A stretch of 15,731 nt of DNA from Clostridiaceae bacterium UBA5444. GTDB lineage: Bacteria > Bacillota > Clostridia > Clostridiales > Oxobacteraceae. A program made the translations under genes and the position numbers. Within the stretch, counting starts at the first letter, position 1; the number at the start of each line of letters is the position of its first letter. The notes below the pieces were generated by a model that ran no database searches, was not told the origin of the DNA, and saw only the letters and a list, made by a program, of their open reading frames with translations. The DNA lies in contig DIRE01000084.1 in NCBI GenBank assembly GCA_002426575.1, forward strand, positions 1-15,731, in the 5' to 3' direction. Shown here piece after piece: positions 6,623-14,290 of this stretch.

Positions 6623-6836
6623 GGGGGACGGTTCATTCCCATTTGCCGAATTAATAATGGACAAGCCAGGGGACACAAAATGCAAAATGGGGGACGGTTC
6701 ATGACTTTTGTCATATGGATATGGTTGTCCAGATGACTAATGTAGATGAACCGTCCCCCAACCCCCACGGGGCTTGCACTTTTAACTCACAGGGTTGTCC
6801 AAATGGCTAATAACAATGAACCGTCCCCGGGGCTTG
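6623..6836. repeat. Nested inverted cluster of GGGGACGGTTCA-family repeats (copies C, D, E, F)
   Basis: Four copies fill the gap between the convergent TIM-barrel-like and chemoreceptor genes. Copy C (+, 6623-6667) and copy F (-, 6793-6836) form an outer pair with a perfect 14-bp stem: GGGGACGGTTCATT (6624-6637) against 6815-6828. Copies D (+, from 6689) and E (-, 6723-6759) form an inner pair with a perfect 14-bp stem, 6689-6702 against 6746-6759, and a 43-base loop. E and F are direct repeats of each other over about 36 bases. GGGGCTTG follows at 6769-6776 and 6829-6836. The cluster ends 1 base before the chemoreceptor stop codon, and no other terminator is present, so the hairpins may also end transcription of both genes. 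Confidence 0.85.
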
Positions 6837-6837
6837 T

Positions 6838-8580
6838 CTATTCAAGCTTTAGTTTTGAGAGTCGTTGCTTTAAATCGCTTGATATATCGTTAAGCTCTTC
6901 TGCTGAGGATGTTAATTTGTGGATGGTCGATGTTTGGTTATTAACGTTAGATGCAACCTCCTCTGCTGCAGATGTATTTTCTTCAGATATATTAGCAAGG
7001 TTTTCAATGGCATTTGTTATTACCTCTGTGCTTGATGTCATTTTTTCAGATGTTGCAGAAACTTCATAAACAGCGTTTGATACTTCCTCTATTGAAGTGG
7101 CTATTTCCTGGAACTTTTTAGACACTTCAACTACAGAATTGTTGCTCTCATGAGTTTTTTCTGCGATAGTTGTCATGGACAGCTTCATATCTGTTATTCC
7201 TTTTTGAACTTCTTGTATTAAATCAAATATTTCTTTAGCTGATTTAGATGATTCTTCTGCTAATTTTCTTACTTCATCCGCTACAACAGCAAACCCTTTA
7301 CCTTGCTCGCCTGCTCTTGCAGCTTCAATTGATGCATTTAATGCTAACAAATTTGTTTGTTCTGCGATGGCTGTTATTGTATCCGCTATACCATTAATTG
7401 CTGCTGATTTTTCAGATAGGCTGCCAACAAGGTCTGAAGCTTCAGCCACTACATCTGAAATCTGATCTGAACCAGAACGCAGCTCATGCATAAGGGTATC
7501 GCCTTCAAATGTTGAATTGCTTGTATTATTTGCCTGCTCGGATACTCTTTTTTGATTTTCTGCAACGCTATAGGCTGCTTCGCTTATATGCTGTACTTTA
7601 TCTGTTGTAGTCTGTAATTCATTAGCCTGTTCTTCAATCCTTTCTGTTATGTTTTGAACAAGTTTATTTATTTGTTCAAAATCAGTGGCAACATTTTTAA
7701 AAGAATTTTCAAATTCATCACTGGTTGAATGAAGGGTTTTGGCAGCATTGCTTACGCTTAATAATATCTCTTGCTGCGTATCAAGCATTTTATTAGTATA
7801 TAATGCTAAATCGCCTATTTCATCATTGCTGTCTATGTTTATTCTTTGAGTCAAATCTCCTTTTAATTCAGCCATATCCTTCATTTTATCTACAAGAAGA
7901 TAGATTGAACGAGTCTGCTTTTTAGCAATTCCAGTTATAATTATTCTAACAATTATAAGCGCAGCCGCTAAAAATATACCCACAGTAATTATAATTGCCA
8001 GTGCAATTTTTATAAGTATATCGCTTTTAAAATCTGCACATAAAACGGCATGTCCACCATTCCCTAATTTTATAGGGATATATGATGCTAAAATTGTAGA
8101 TTTATCACCTAGCCTGTATCCATCTTTATTGATTGTCAAATTACCTGAATCTATTGCCTTTTTTATTTGAACTTCATCATCTGCATTATTCAAAAGATCC
8201 CCGTATTTAGCATTACCATCCTTTGAATCACCAATTATGTAAACAAGCTTGTTTTCTTCATTTAATCCAACTATATAGGCGTTTTCTACCATACCCTTTG
8301 AACTATCTTTTAGATATTTCAAAGCTTTGTCTAGTTCATTATATGCTTTTGTATCTTCAAGCCCACGAGATATATCTTGAATATTTGAATCTTCAAATTC
8401 GTAGCTAACTACTGAAGATAACCCTGATATACCTAAACTTATTGTGGTTTTCAGTAAGTTTTGCAATATAAAATACATTCCAAATCCTAACGTGATTAAT
8501 AATAAAATTATTAAAATCATTATGCTTTTTGTCCATTGCCTCGCAATAGGTACTCTTTTTCTGGTATTCTTCTTTTTCAT
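6838..8580 (-). CDS. Methyl-accepting chemotaxis protein
   Basis: A 580-residue membrane chemoreceptor that signals to the CheA kinase. It has TM1 at about 18-40, an extracellular sensor of about 145 residues (41-185; probably a small Cache-type domain, uncertain), TM2 at about 189-216, a HAMP domain at about 217-270 (GDLTQRINIDSNDEIGDL), then a long coiled-coil signalling domain. The highly conserved hairpin tip is at about 406-448 (EQTNLLALNASIEAARAGEQ, then GKGFAVVADEVRKLAEESS). The ligand cannot be told from the sequence. No CheR-docking pentapeptide is seen at the C-terminus. GGAGG lies 7 bases before the ATG. A sigma-D-like promoter upstream fits a motility regulon. The gene stands alone. 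Confidence 0.93.
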   Translation of the reverse strand: MKKKNTRKRVPIARQWTKSIMILIILLLITLGFGMYFILQNLLKTTISLGISGLSSVVSYEFEDSNIQDISRGLEDTKAYNELDKALKYLKDSSKGMVENAYIVGLNEENKLVYIIGDSKDGNAKYGDLLNNADDEVQIKKAIDSGNLTINKDGYRLGDKSTILASYIPIKLGNGGHAVLCADFKSDILIKIALAIIITVGIFLAAALIIVRIIITGIAKKQTRSIYLLVDKMKDMAELKGDLTQRINIDSNDEIGDLALYTNKMLDTQQEILLSVSNAAKTLHSTSDEFENSFKNVATDFEQINKLVQNITERIEEQANELQTTTDKVQHISEAAYSVAENQKRVSEQANNTSNSTFEGDTLMHELRSGSDQISDVVAEASDLVGSLSEKSAAINGIADTITAIAEQTNLLALNASIEAARAGEQGKGFAVVADEVRKLAEESSKSAKEIFDLIQEVQKGITDMKLSMTTIAEKTHESNNSVVEVSKKFQEIATSIEEVSNAVYEVSATSEKMTSSTEVITNAIENLANISEENTSAAEEVASNVNNQTSTIHKLTSSAEELNDISSDLKQRLSKLKLE

Positions 8581-8633
8581 AGTCTGTCCTCCAAAATATT
8601 TGATTATTATACATTATATTGCCTATAGAATAT

Positions 8634-8660
8634 AAATCGGTATTATTTTGTTTAAATTTA
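8634..8660 (-). promoter_or_regulatory. Possible sigma-D (flagellar/chemotaxis) promoter of the chemoreceptor gene
   Basis: On the minus strand: TAAATTTA (plus 8653-8660), 11-base spacer, ACCGATTT (plus 8634-8641). This compares with the sigma-D/sigma-28 consensus TAAAGTTT-N11-GCCGATAA: spacing is exact and the TAAA and CCGAT cores match. It sits about 55 bases upstream of the start codon. Confidence 0.55.
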
Positions 8661-8708
8661 TATATAAAATAAAAATATTAGAAATATATAAGAGGTAAAA
8701 AATACTGG

Positions 8709-8760
8709 CCTAGTAAAAAGTATGCTATCATAATATCATGATAGCATACTTTTTACTAGG
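8709..8760 (-). terminator. Terminator of the acylphosphatase gene
   Basis: Perfect 23-bp inverted repeat (8709-8731 with 8738-8760, 6-base loop) containing A5 and T5 tracts that make a U-tract in either direction. The acylphosphatase stop codon (8756-8758) lies within the stem. It separates that gene from the chemoreceptor downstream. Confidence 0.88.
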
Positions 8761-9025
8761 TAATCCTAAAGTCCATCTCGTTTTTTAGTATATCAATCTT
8801 TTTAGCCTTAATATCATCTACTGCTGCATATCTATTTCCATGCCATAAGTCCTCTATAAAGGAGGATATATAATCTTCGTTTCCTTGAACTTCTATTTCA
8901 ACGGAACCATCATATAGGTTTCTAACCCATCCTGACAGGTTTAGTGATTTCGCAACGTGGTATACAAAATATCTAAAGCCTACTCCTTGTACATATCCAA
9001 TTACTATAATGTGGTATCTAGTCAT
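8756..9025 (-). CDS. acyP: Acylphosphatase
   Basis: An 89-residue cytoplasmic enzyme of the usual family length that hydrolyses acyl phosphates such as carbamoyl or acetyl phosphate. The phosphate-binding loop GYVQGVGFRYFV (10-21) contains the catalytic R18. GWVRNLYDGSVEIEVQG (32-48) contains the catalytic asparagine N36. The substrate in the cell is not known for this family. AAGGGG upstream is a modest ribosome binding site. It lies 51 bases downstream of the YjdF-like gene on the same strand and may share its transcript. A strong terminator overlaps its stop codon. Confidence 0.93.
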   Translation of the reverse strand: MTRYHIIVIGYVQGVGFRYFVYHVAKSLNLSGWVRNLYDGSVEIEVQGNEDYISSFIEDLWHGNRYAAVDDIKAKKIDILKNEMDFRIT

Positions 9026-9076
9026 AACGAAGCCCCTTTTTCCATAACAACCTAATATTTAATATTGACAAAATAT

Positions 9077-9802
9077 TTAACTTTTATGCTTTTCGCCCTT
9101 ATTTTTATCCTCATCTAATTTTTTTACATCAAATTCAACTGAATCATACTGCTTTTTAAAAATACCAGCATTCATTCTGCCAAATTTACTGAACATCCTC
9201 TTATAGATTCCTTCTTCATTATATTTTACATATATGTATCCAGAAGTAGATGATACTATTGCTCCAATCGTATCTACTATAAGATCCCACATTGTATCTA
9301 CAAGTCCTGACTTTTGCATATTAAAGCCAAATAATGAGTCCATAGTAAACTCAAATATTTCCCACAAAGCTCCAGTACATACAGCAAAACTAAAAGCAAA
9401 TAAGGCCATAAAAAATGGACTTAAGTACACATTAACCCTCTCCTCATTATTGAGTATATATATAAGGAGAAAACCTAAAAATCCAAGCATAATTCCTGAT
9501 AAAGTGTGGAGCATCTTATCCCACCAGAAGTATTTAAGGTAGTATTCTTTTAGCTCGCCAAGATAGTTTGCTCCAAATATAAAGGAGAGTATAATTATCT
9601 GGAAGCTAGGTGGAAGTACAATATGACCTTTTTTTGCGATAATGTATGGAAGAAACGTAGTAAAAAGTGACACAATACCAATAAAAAGATTTAGATAGTT
9701 ACGGGCTACTATACTAGTTATTATAGATACTCCAAAAAGTATCCTTAGTATATTAGCCATAGTGCGACCAGAATCTTTTTGTTTAACCTTTTTATCTTTC
9801 AT
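9077..9802 (-). CDS. YjdF/DUF2238-like integral membrane protein
   Basis: Counting from ATG 9802, a 241-residue protein with about six membrane segments (near 17-33, 37-56, 66-80, 97-117, 127-147 and 172-192) and a charged, Lys-rich cytoplasmic tail. Conserved-looking motifs are WWDKMLHTLSG (93-103), GALWEIFEF (144-152) and DTMWDLIVDTIGA (169-181). These His, Asp, Glu and Trp motifs at membrane edges resemble the DUF2238/YjdF family, whose function is not established. ATG 9802 is preferred over the upstream ATG 9838 because AGGGGTGG lies 5 bases before it and the extra 12 residues look non-conserved. The gene may be co-transcribed with acyP. Confidence 0.78.
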   Translation of the reverse strand: MKDKKVKQKDSGRTMANILRILFGVSIITSIVARNYLNLFIGIVSLFTTFLPYIIAKKGHIVLPPSFQIIILSFIFGANYLGELKEYYLKYFWWDKMLHTLSGIMLGFLGFLLIYILNNEERVNVYLSPFFMALFAFSFAVCTGALWEIFEFTMDSLFGFNMQKSGLVDTMWDLIVDTIGAIVSSTSGYIYVKYNEEGIYKRMFSKFGRMNAGIFKKQYDSVEFDVKKLDEDKNKGEKHKS

Positions 9803-9904
9803 TAAAACCACCCCTAAATGTATATCAATAAAATACATTATTTTAAAGTACTATAAGTTTTATAAAATAAAAGTCGAAACCATAAAGCTTGTAGTATATT
9901 TTAA

Positions 9905-11410
9905 TTATAGATTATATATTTCGCTGTATTTATTATTTAGATAATCTATAAAGTATTTTGATGATAATGTGTCTCCTGTAACCTTTTTTATAAGTTCTTC
10001 AGGTTTGTATACTTTACCATACTGATGTATATTGTCTTTTAACCACAAGTGAATAACATTTAGATTTCCATTTTTGATGTTTTCATATAGATCTGGAATG
10101 TCTTTTTTCATGGCATTTAAGAATTGAGCTCCATATAAGTTACCTAATGCATAGCTTGGGAAATATCCAAAGCTTCCGCCTGACCAATGCATATCTTGAA
10201 GTATGCCTTCTGCATCAGATTTAGGTTCAACTCCTAAATATTCCTTGTATTTTTCATTCCACATATCCGGTAGATCATCAACATTTACATCCCCGTTTAT
10301 TATAGCCTTTTCTAACTCATACCTGATTATAATATGGAGGCTGTAGGTAAGTTCATCAGATTCTGTCCTAATTAGGGAAGAATTTACAACATTTATTCCC
10401 TTATAGAAATCCTCAAAGCATACATCTTTAAATTGTGGGAACCTTTTTTGAACTTCAGGGAAAAAGCATGTCCAGAATGCTTTGCTTCTACCAATTATAT
10501 TTTCATAAAACCTTGATTGGGATTCATGTATTCCCATGGAAGCACCAGATGCAAGTAAAGTTCCTTTTAGGCTATCAGGGACATCCTGTTCGTAAATTGC
10601 ATGGCCGCCTTCGTGTATAGAGCTGAACAAGGCGCTTCTAAATTCATTTTCATAATAGTGGGTTGTTATTCTTACATCCTTATTATCAAAGTTTATGGTA
10701 AATGGATGTACACTTTCATCTACTCTTCCAGCATTAAAGTCAAACCCCATTTTCTGGAGTACAAATTTTCCAAACTCGTCTTGGGACTCTTTAGAAAAAC
10801 TCTTGTTAAATGGGCTAACATCAATTTTAACATCACTATTTTGTATTTTATCCAGAAGATTTACTATGGCATCCCTTAATTCGCCAAATAATACATCTAA
10901 TTTTTCAGTAGTTATGCCTGGTTCATAAAAGTCTAGTAATGTATCATATTTACTATCTTTATATCCCCAGTATTCTATGAACTCCTTGTTAAAATCAATG
11001 ACTTTTTGAAGATGAGGCTTAAATATTGCAAAGTCTGATTTTTCCTTTGCATCTTCCCAAGCAGCTTCTGCATTTGATGTAGCTATTACATATTCTTTGT
11101 ACCTATACTCCGGTATTTTCATTGTTTGATCATACTCTTTTTTTGCATTCTCAACCATTGATTTTGTAACATCATCTAATTCATCACAAGCTGAAAAGTA
11201 TTCTATAAATTCTTTCATTTTATCCGATGTCTGTAATTTATATTGCTCACCAGATAAATATCCTAAAATCTCTCCCCTATATGGTATAGCTTTTTTAGGA
11301 ATACATACCCGCATGTCCCAGTATAAAACCGCTGAAGTACTATTTAAATATTCTATGTCTTTCAGATATGCTTTAAATTCATTTAGCATATTATTAAACT
11401 CCTGATTCAA
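9905..11410 (-). CDS. Carboxypeptidase, M32 family zinc metallopeptidase
   Basis: A 501-residue cytoplasmic exopeptidase that removes C-terminal amino acids from peptides; the length is typical for family M32 (Taq/Pfu carboxypeptidase). The zinc motif HEGGH is at 266-270 (general base E267), the third ligand is E296 in GIHESQSRF, and the family-specific HPF (235-237) and DVRITTHY (245-252) are present. It probably recycles peptides. The start is TTG 11410, supported by a near-perfect Shine-Dalgarno sequence, GGAGGTGAT, whose core is 9 bases upstream. ATG 11389 with AGGAG before it is an alternative, 7 residues shorter. No strong terminator follows, only an imperfect AT-rich dyad at about 9843-9904. 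Confidence 0.93.
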   Translation of the reverse strand: MNQEFNNMLNEFKAYLKDIEYLNSTSAVLYWDMRVCIPKKAIPYRGEILGYLSGEQYKLQTSDKMKEFIEYFSACDELDDVTKSMVENAKKEYDQTMKIPEYRYKEYVIATSNAEAAWEDAKEKSDFAIFKPHLQKVIDFNKEFIEYWGYKDSKYDTLLDFYEPGITTEKLDVLFGELRDAIVNLLDKIQNSDVKIDVSPFNKSFSKESQDEFGKFVLQKMGFDFNAGRVDESVHPFTINFDNKDVRITTHYYENEFRSALFSSIHEGGHAIYEQDVPDSLKGTLLASGASMGIHESQSRFYENIIGRSKAFWTCFFPEVQKRFPQFKDVCFEDFYKGINVVNSSLIRTESDELTYSLHIIIRYELEKAIINGDVNVDDLPDMWNEKYKEYLGVEPKSDAEGILQDMHWSGGSFGYFPSYALGNLYGAQFLNAMKKDIPDLYENIKNGNLNVIHLWLKDNIHQYGKVYKPEELIKKVTGDTLSSKYFIDYLNNKYSEIYNL

Positions 11411-11415
11411 TTAAA

Positions 11416-11424
11416 ATCACCTCC
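11416..11424 (-). promoter_or_regulatory. Strong ribosome binding site selecting a TTG start
   Basis: On the minus strand this reads GGAGGTGAT, an almost full complement of the 16S rRNA 3' end, placed correctly for TTG 11410. It decides the start of the carboxypeptidase gene. Confidence 0.75.
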
Positions 11425-11431
11425 GTTTTTA

Positions 11432-11440
11432 ATTATAACA
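11432..11440 (-). promoter_or_regulatory. Candidate extended -10 promoter of the carboxypeptidase gene
   Basis: The minus strand reads TGTTATAAT, which is TGn plus a perfect TATAAT. The -35 is weak, as is usual for extended -10 promoters. It would give a very short leader ending in the strong ribosome binding site. Confidence 0.4.
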
Positions 11441-11564
11441 TTTCTACCAAATAGTCTCTATACATAAAGTACGATTAACCCTACATTAGGTTTTAAGTTT
11501 GCAATATGGCATAGAAGTTTTATTTATGTAAATAAAAATAGCCATTTGTTTTGAATAATAAATA

Positions 11565-11614
11565 TTGCACATATAGGCTTTTCTGCTTTATAATAACAAT
11601 GCAGACAGGCCTAT
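11565..11614 (+). promoter_or_regulatory. Candidate promoter of the glycan genes within a hairpin-forming sequence
   Basis: TTGCAC (11565-11570) and TATAAT (11589-11594) have an 18-base spacer. The -10 lies in the loop of a dyad formed by ATAGGC (11573-11578)/GCCTAT (11609-11614) and CTGC (11583-11586)/GCAG (11601-11604). The -35 is poor, so the promoter call is tentative. Confidence 0.35.
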
Positions 11615-11758
11615 TGTTTAATATAAAAGATTCTGAAGATAATTGTAGTATATTTGCGTCTTAGGTATGTAAAGTACATGTGTACAACAATAATAGTTTA
11701 AGTCTGATATTGAATTATTTACAGCGCAATACGGCATAATATATATGGAGGTGTACAT

Positions 11759-12454
11759 ATGAGGATATTGGCGGTCATACCTGCATACAACGAAGAAAAA
11801 AGTATATATAATGTTATAAAATCTATAAGGCTGTCTAGTCCTAATGTAGATATTGCTGTTATCGATGATGGCTCTAAGGATAATACGTATTTAGAGGCCA
11901 AAAGAGCGGGATGCTTTGTAATTAAGCTTGCTCAGAATCTTGGAATAGGGGGGGCAGTGCAAACAGGGTACATTTATGCAAAAGAAAATAATTATGATAT
12001 TGCAATACAAGTAGATGGAGATGGACAGCATAACCCTGAAGATATATCAAAGCTTATTAAGATTATAGAAAATAACGAGGCTGACATGGCAATAGGGTCA
12101 AGATTTGTCGATAAAACAGGTTATAGGTCAAGTATAATGAGAAAAGTAGGTATTGATTTCTTTTCCAAACTTGTATCTATGATTTGCAGGGAGAATTTTT
12201 ATGATACCACTTCAGGCTATAGAGCAATAAATAGAAAAGGAATAGAACTTTTTGCTGAATATTACCCGAAGGACTATCCAGAGGTGGAAGCAATTGTTTA
12301 TGCAAAAAAGAGGGGTATCCGTATAAAAGAAGTACCTGTAAATATGAAAGAGAGGCAAGGTGGAAGATCATCTATTACACCTATGAAATCAATATACTAT
12401 ATGATAAAGGTTACATGTGTTTTACTGCTTCAGCCCCCCACAAAAGCGAGGTGA
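11759..12454 (+). CDS. Glycosyltransferase family 2 (polyprenyl-phosphate sugar synthase-like)
   Basis: A 231-residue GT-A fold enzyme with no membrane segment of its own. The nucleotide-sugar motifs are VIPAYNEE (6-13), DDGS (36-39), NLGIGGAVQTG (60-70) and QVDGDGQH (84-91), where the DGD supplies the DxD metal ligand. This set resembles DPM1-like and undecaprenyl-phosphate glycosyltransferases, which load a sugar onto a lipid carrier on the cytoplasmic face. It ends shortly after the GT-A domain, without the C-terminal membrane helices of GtrB-type enzymes. GGAGGTG lies 6 bases before the ATG. The next gene starts 4 bases after its stop, and a GT39-like gene follows, consistent with making a lipid-linked donor for that transferase. 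The sugar is unknown. Confidence 0.88.
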   Translation: MRILAVIPAYNEEKSIYNVIKSIRLSSPNVDIAVIDDGSKDNTYLEAKRAGCFVIKLAQNLGIGGAVQTGYIYAKENNYDIAIQVDGDGQHNPEDISKLIKIIENNEADMAIGSRFVDKTGYRSSIMRKVGIDFFSKLVSMICRENFYDTTSGYRAINRKGIELFAEYYPKDYPEVEAIVYAKKRGIRIKEVPVNMKERQGGRSSITPMKSIYYMIKVTCVLLLQPPTKAR

Positions 12455-12458
12455 GTAA

Positions 12459-12797
12459 ATGAGCGTATATATATTTTGCTTTATATTGTCAGCATTATTT
12501 CTTTTTGTAACTATGTATTTTGTTAAAAGAAGGATACTTGAGTTTAAGTATAGTATATTTTGGGTATCAATAAGTATAGCAATGTTAATACTATCGTTAA
12601 ATAAAGATTTTGTTGAAAAAATGGCATCTGCAGTTGATATACATTATGCACCTGCTTTTTTGTTTCTAATTGGAATAATATTCATACTACTTTTGATTTT
12701 TTATTTTACTATTGTTATTTCAGATATGCAAAGGAAGATAATAAGACTTACTCAAGAGGTTGGAATATTAAAAAGTTCATCGAAAGATAACAAATAG
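12459..12797 (+). CDS. DUF2304 family small membrane protein
   Basis: A 112-residue protein with three hydrophobic segments (about 3-22, 30-47 and 62-88) and a charged C-terminal tail that may form a short helix (DMQRKIIRLTQEVGILK). The size, the layout and the FWVSISIAMLIL and LFYFTIVISDMQRKIIRLTQ-type stretches fit DUF2304, which is regularly found just after small GT2 glycosyltransferases. Its function is unproven; it probably anchors or assists the partner transferase, since that enzyme lacks membrane helices. Translation is likely coupled: its ribosome binding site GAGGTGAG overlaps the end of the preceding gene. Confidence 0.85.
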   Translation: MSVYIFCFILSALFLFVTMYFVKRRILEFKYSIFWVSISIAMLILSLNKDFVEKMASAVDIHYAPAFLFLIGIIFILLLIFYFTIVISDMQRKIIRLTQEVGILKSSSKDNK

Positions 12798-12873
12798 TAT
12801 ATTTTTGTTTTAGGACAAACGTTGATAGAGATTGATGTAGAGACAAAGCTAAGTTTGTAATAGGGGGAATAGA

Positions 12874-14109
12874 ATGTTTAGTTTAGAAAATGAGGAAAAA
12901 AGAATAAAGCAAAGCCTTTTTATTATATTAGCTTTGTTTTTTATTATTAATTTGGGTGTGGTTATTAAATATGGAAGTGGAAACTTTCTTGGAAGTATTG
13001 AAAAGATGGATAATGATGATGTAAAGTACATAAGAAGTGCTTGGACGCTTATGGATACTGGAAAATTCACATACCATAAAGTTGATGAACCCACGGTTTA
13101 TATAATGCCTGGGCTTACATTTGTATTATCGTTTTTTATGCTTATTTTTGGGAAAACAAATGGAGTACTAGCATTTAGAATTTTTCAAGTGATACTTCAA
13201 ACCCTTTCCATATACCTATTATTTTTAATAGGAAGAAAATTGTTTAATAGTAAAATCGCAATTGTAGCCTGTGTTTTAAACAGCCTTTATGTTGCAGAAT
13301 ATTTTGTGTCAACTATTATACTTACTGAATCTATTTTTAAGTTTTTGCTTCTCCTTCTGGTATATATATCCATATATGCAGTAGAGGAAAAAAAGACTTT
13401 ATATTACATATTAGGTGGGCTTGTATGGGGAATTACTTGCCTTTTTAGGCCTACGATTGCTGCATATCCTATAGTAATACTTATAATGTGGCTGGTTAAA
13501 AAATATTCATTTAAAGATATGGTTAAATACACATTGATAACTTCCGCAGTATTTTGTGTCATACTAAGTCCTTGGTGGATTCGAAATTATAAGGTTTATG
13601 ATAGATTTATAGCTCTTACATTATCTACTGGAAACCCATTTTTACAAGGAACATATGTAAACTATGACCAAACTAAAGATTATACGCCATACAAGTCAAG
13701 GGATACTGTAATTGAAACTAATGAGGTAGAAATAGAAACAGGCATATATAGGCTTAAAACTTATGCAAGGAAAGAGCCTTTAAAATATTTATATTGGTAC
13801 ACAATAGGAAAGACTATTAAGCTTTGGAATATGCCATTTTATTGGGTAGAAGTATTGGGGGTTTCATTTGTCTCTGCTGAGGTATTCCATTTACTTATTA
13901 TTGGCACTGGTCTCTATGGGATAATTAGGGCATTTAAGAAAAAGGACATGGACTATTTAGTTGCCTTTTTAGTTATTGCCTATTTTAATGTTATGCATTT
14001 GCCATATTATACCTTCAGCAGATATTCATATCCCGTTATGCCTTTGGTTATGTTATTTTCATCATATGTTATAGTTAATAGGTATAGTAAAGAGCGGAAA
14101 ACTGCTTAA
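12874..14109 (+). CDS. GT39/ArnT-like membrane glycosyltransferase
   Basis: A 411-residue polytopic membrane protein of the GT-C class (protein-mannosyltransferase/ArnT superfamily), which moves a sugar from a polyprenyl-phosphate donor onto an acceptor on the outer face of the membrane. After the first membrane helix comes an acidic loop, DNDDVKY (46-52), where GT-C enzymes keep their catalytic Asp. TES (151-153) and RPTIAAYP (192-199) lie between helices, and SPWWIRNY (232-239) precedes an extracellular loop. YTFSRYSYPVMPL near the end resembles the R-Y-x-x-P motif common in this superfamily. The ribosome binding site AGGGGG is 6-7 bases before the ATG. It lies 76 bases after the DUF2304 gene and is probably in the same transcript, which then ends at the hairpin 14172-14220. 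The acceptor may be a wall polymer or protein; the sequence does not say. Confidence 0.85.
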   Translation: MFSLENEEKRIKQSLFIILALFFIINLGVVIKYGSGNFLGSIEKMDNDDVKYIRSAWTLMDTGKFTYHKVDEPTVYIMPGLTFVLSFFMLIFGKTNGVLAFRIFQVILQTLSIYLLFLIGRKLFNSKIAIVACVLNSLYVAEYFVSTIILTESIFKFLLLLLVYISIYAVEEKKTLYYILGGLVWGITCLFRPTIAAYPIVILIMWLVKKYSFKDMVKYTLITSAVFCVILSPWWIRNYKVYDRFIALTLSTGNPFLQGTYVNYDQTKDYTPYKSRDTVIETNEVEIETGIYRLKTYARKEPLKYLYWYTIGKTIKLWNMPFYWVEVLGVSFVSAEVFHLLIIGTGLYGIIRAFKKKDMDYLVAFLVIAYFNVMHLPYYTFSRYSYPVMPLVMLFSSYVIVNRYSKERKTA

Positions 14110-14133
14110 GAGAGATATGGGATGGCAGGTGGG

Positions 14134-14161
14134 TATGGGGTATGGGGTATGGGGTATGGGG
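14134..14161 (+). repeat. Tandem TATGGGG x4 (G-quadruplex-prone)
   Basis: Four exact 7-base TATGGGG units, preceded by GGG (14131-14133), give five G-runs separated by TAT. The last unit merges into the repeat core at 14158 (GGGGACGGTTCAGCA). Confidence 0.9.
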
Positions 14162-14213
14162 ACGGTTCAGCATAGTTCATTATAGTTACTGGTATTAGTA
14201 ACTAATAATGGAC
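14158..14213 (+). repeat. GGGGACGGTTCA-family dispersed repeat, copy G
   Basis: The core GGGGACGGTTCAGCA is at 14158-14172. The sequence TAATAATGGAC at 14203-14213 is shared with copy C (6651-6661). The segment between the two ends is a terminator hairpin, so in this copy the element body and terminator are the same DNA. Confidence 0.7.
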
Positions 14214-14220
14214 TATTTTT
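14172..14220 (+). terminator. Terminator of the glycan gene set
   Basis: The arms 14172-14190 and 14197-14216 pair along nearly their whole length (one wobble, one bulged base) with a 6-base loop, followed by T5 (14216-14220). It lies 62 bases after the GT39-like gene. Confidence 0.8.
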
Positions 14221-14231
14221 GGTTAATGATA

Positions 14232-14270
14232 TATGTTTAATTTAAAAAGTAAATTTATAAATTAAACATA
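14232..14270 (+). promoter_or_regulatory. 13-bp inverted repeat at the mgtE promoter
   Basis: TATGTTTAATTTA (14232-14244) and its exact reverse complement (14258-14270) flank a 13-base gap. The right arm covers the candidate -35 TAAACA (14263-14268), so a bound regulator could block RNA polymerase. It may instead be a structural dyad. Confidence 0.55.
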
Positions 14271-14290
14271 CTGGTTATATACGCTATAAT
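14263..14290 (+). promoter_or_regulatory. Candidate sigma-A promoter of mgtE
   Basis: TAAACA (14263-14268), 16-base spacer, TATAAT (14285-14290). The -10 is perfect and the -35 matches four of six. The predicted leader is only about 35 bases, too short for a magnesium M-box riboswitch. Confidence 0.6.

Larger units (their letters stand above)
11411..11758. other. Divergent intergenic region with dyads and candidate promoters
   Basis: A 348-base stretch without a gene. It holds a candidate extended -10 for the carboxypeptidase (11432-11440), a two-part dyad (11506-11545), a hairpin over a candidate promoter for the glycan genes (11565-11614), and an imperfect GTACATGTGTAC palindrome near 11668. 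No recognisable riboswitch. Confidence 0.5.

Noticed and set aside
6623..6836. CRISPR array
   Set aside because: The units are inverted as well as direct, spacing is irregular, only four copies occur and no cas gene is present.
6565..7069. Short reading frames on both strands encoding NRPPTPT-type peptides
   Set aside because: They are translations of the dispersed repeat (GAACCGTCCCCC) running into the chemoreceptor gene's other strand. No ribosome binding site.
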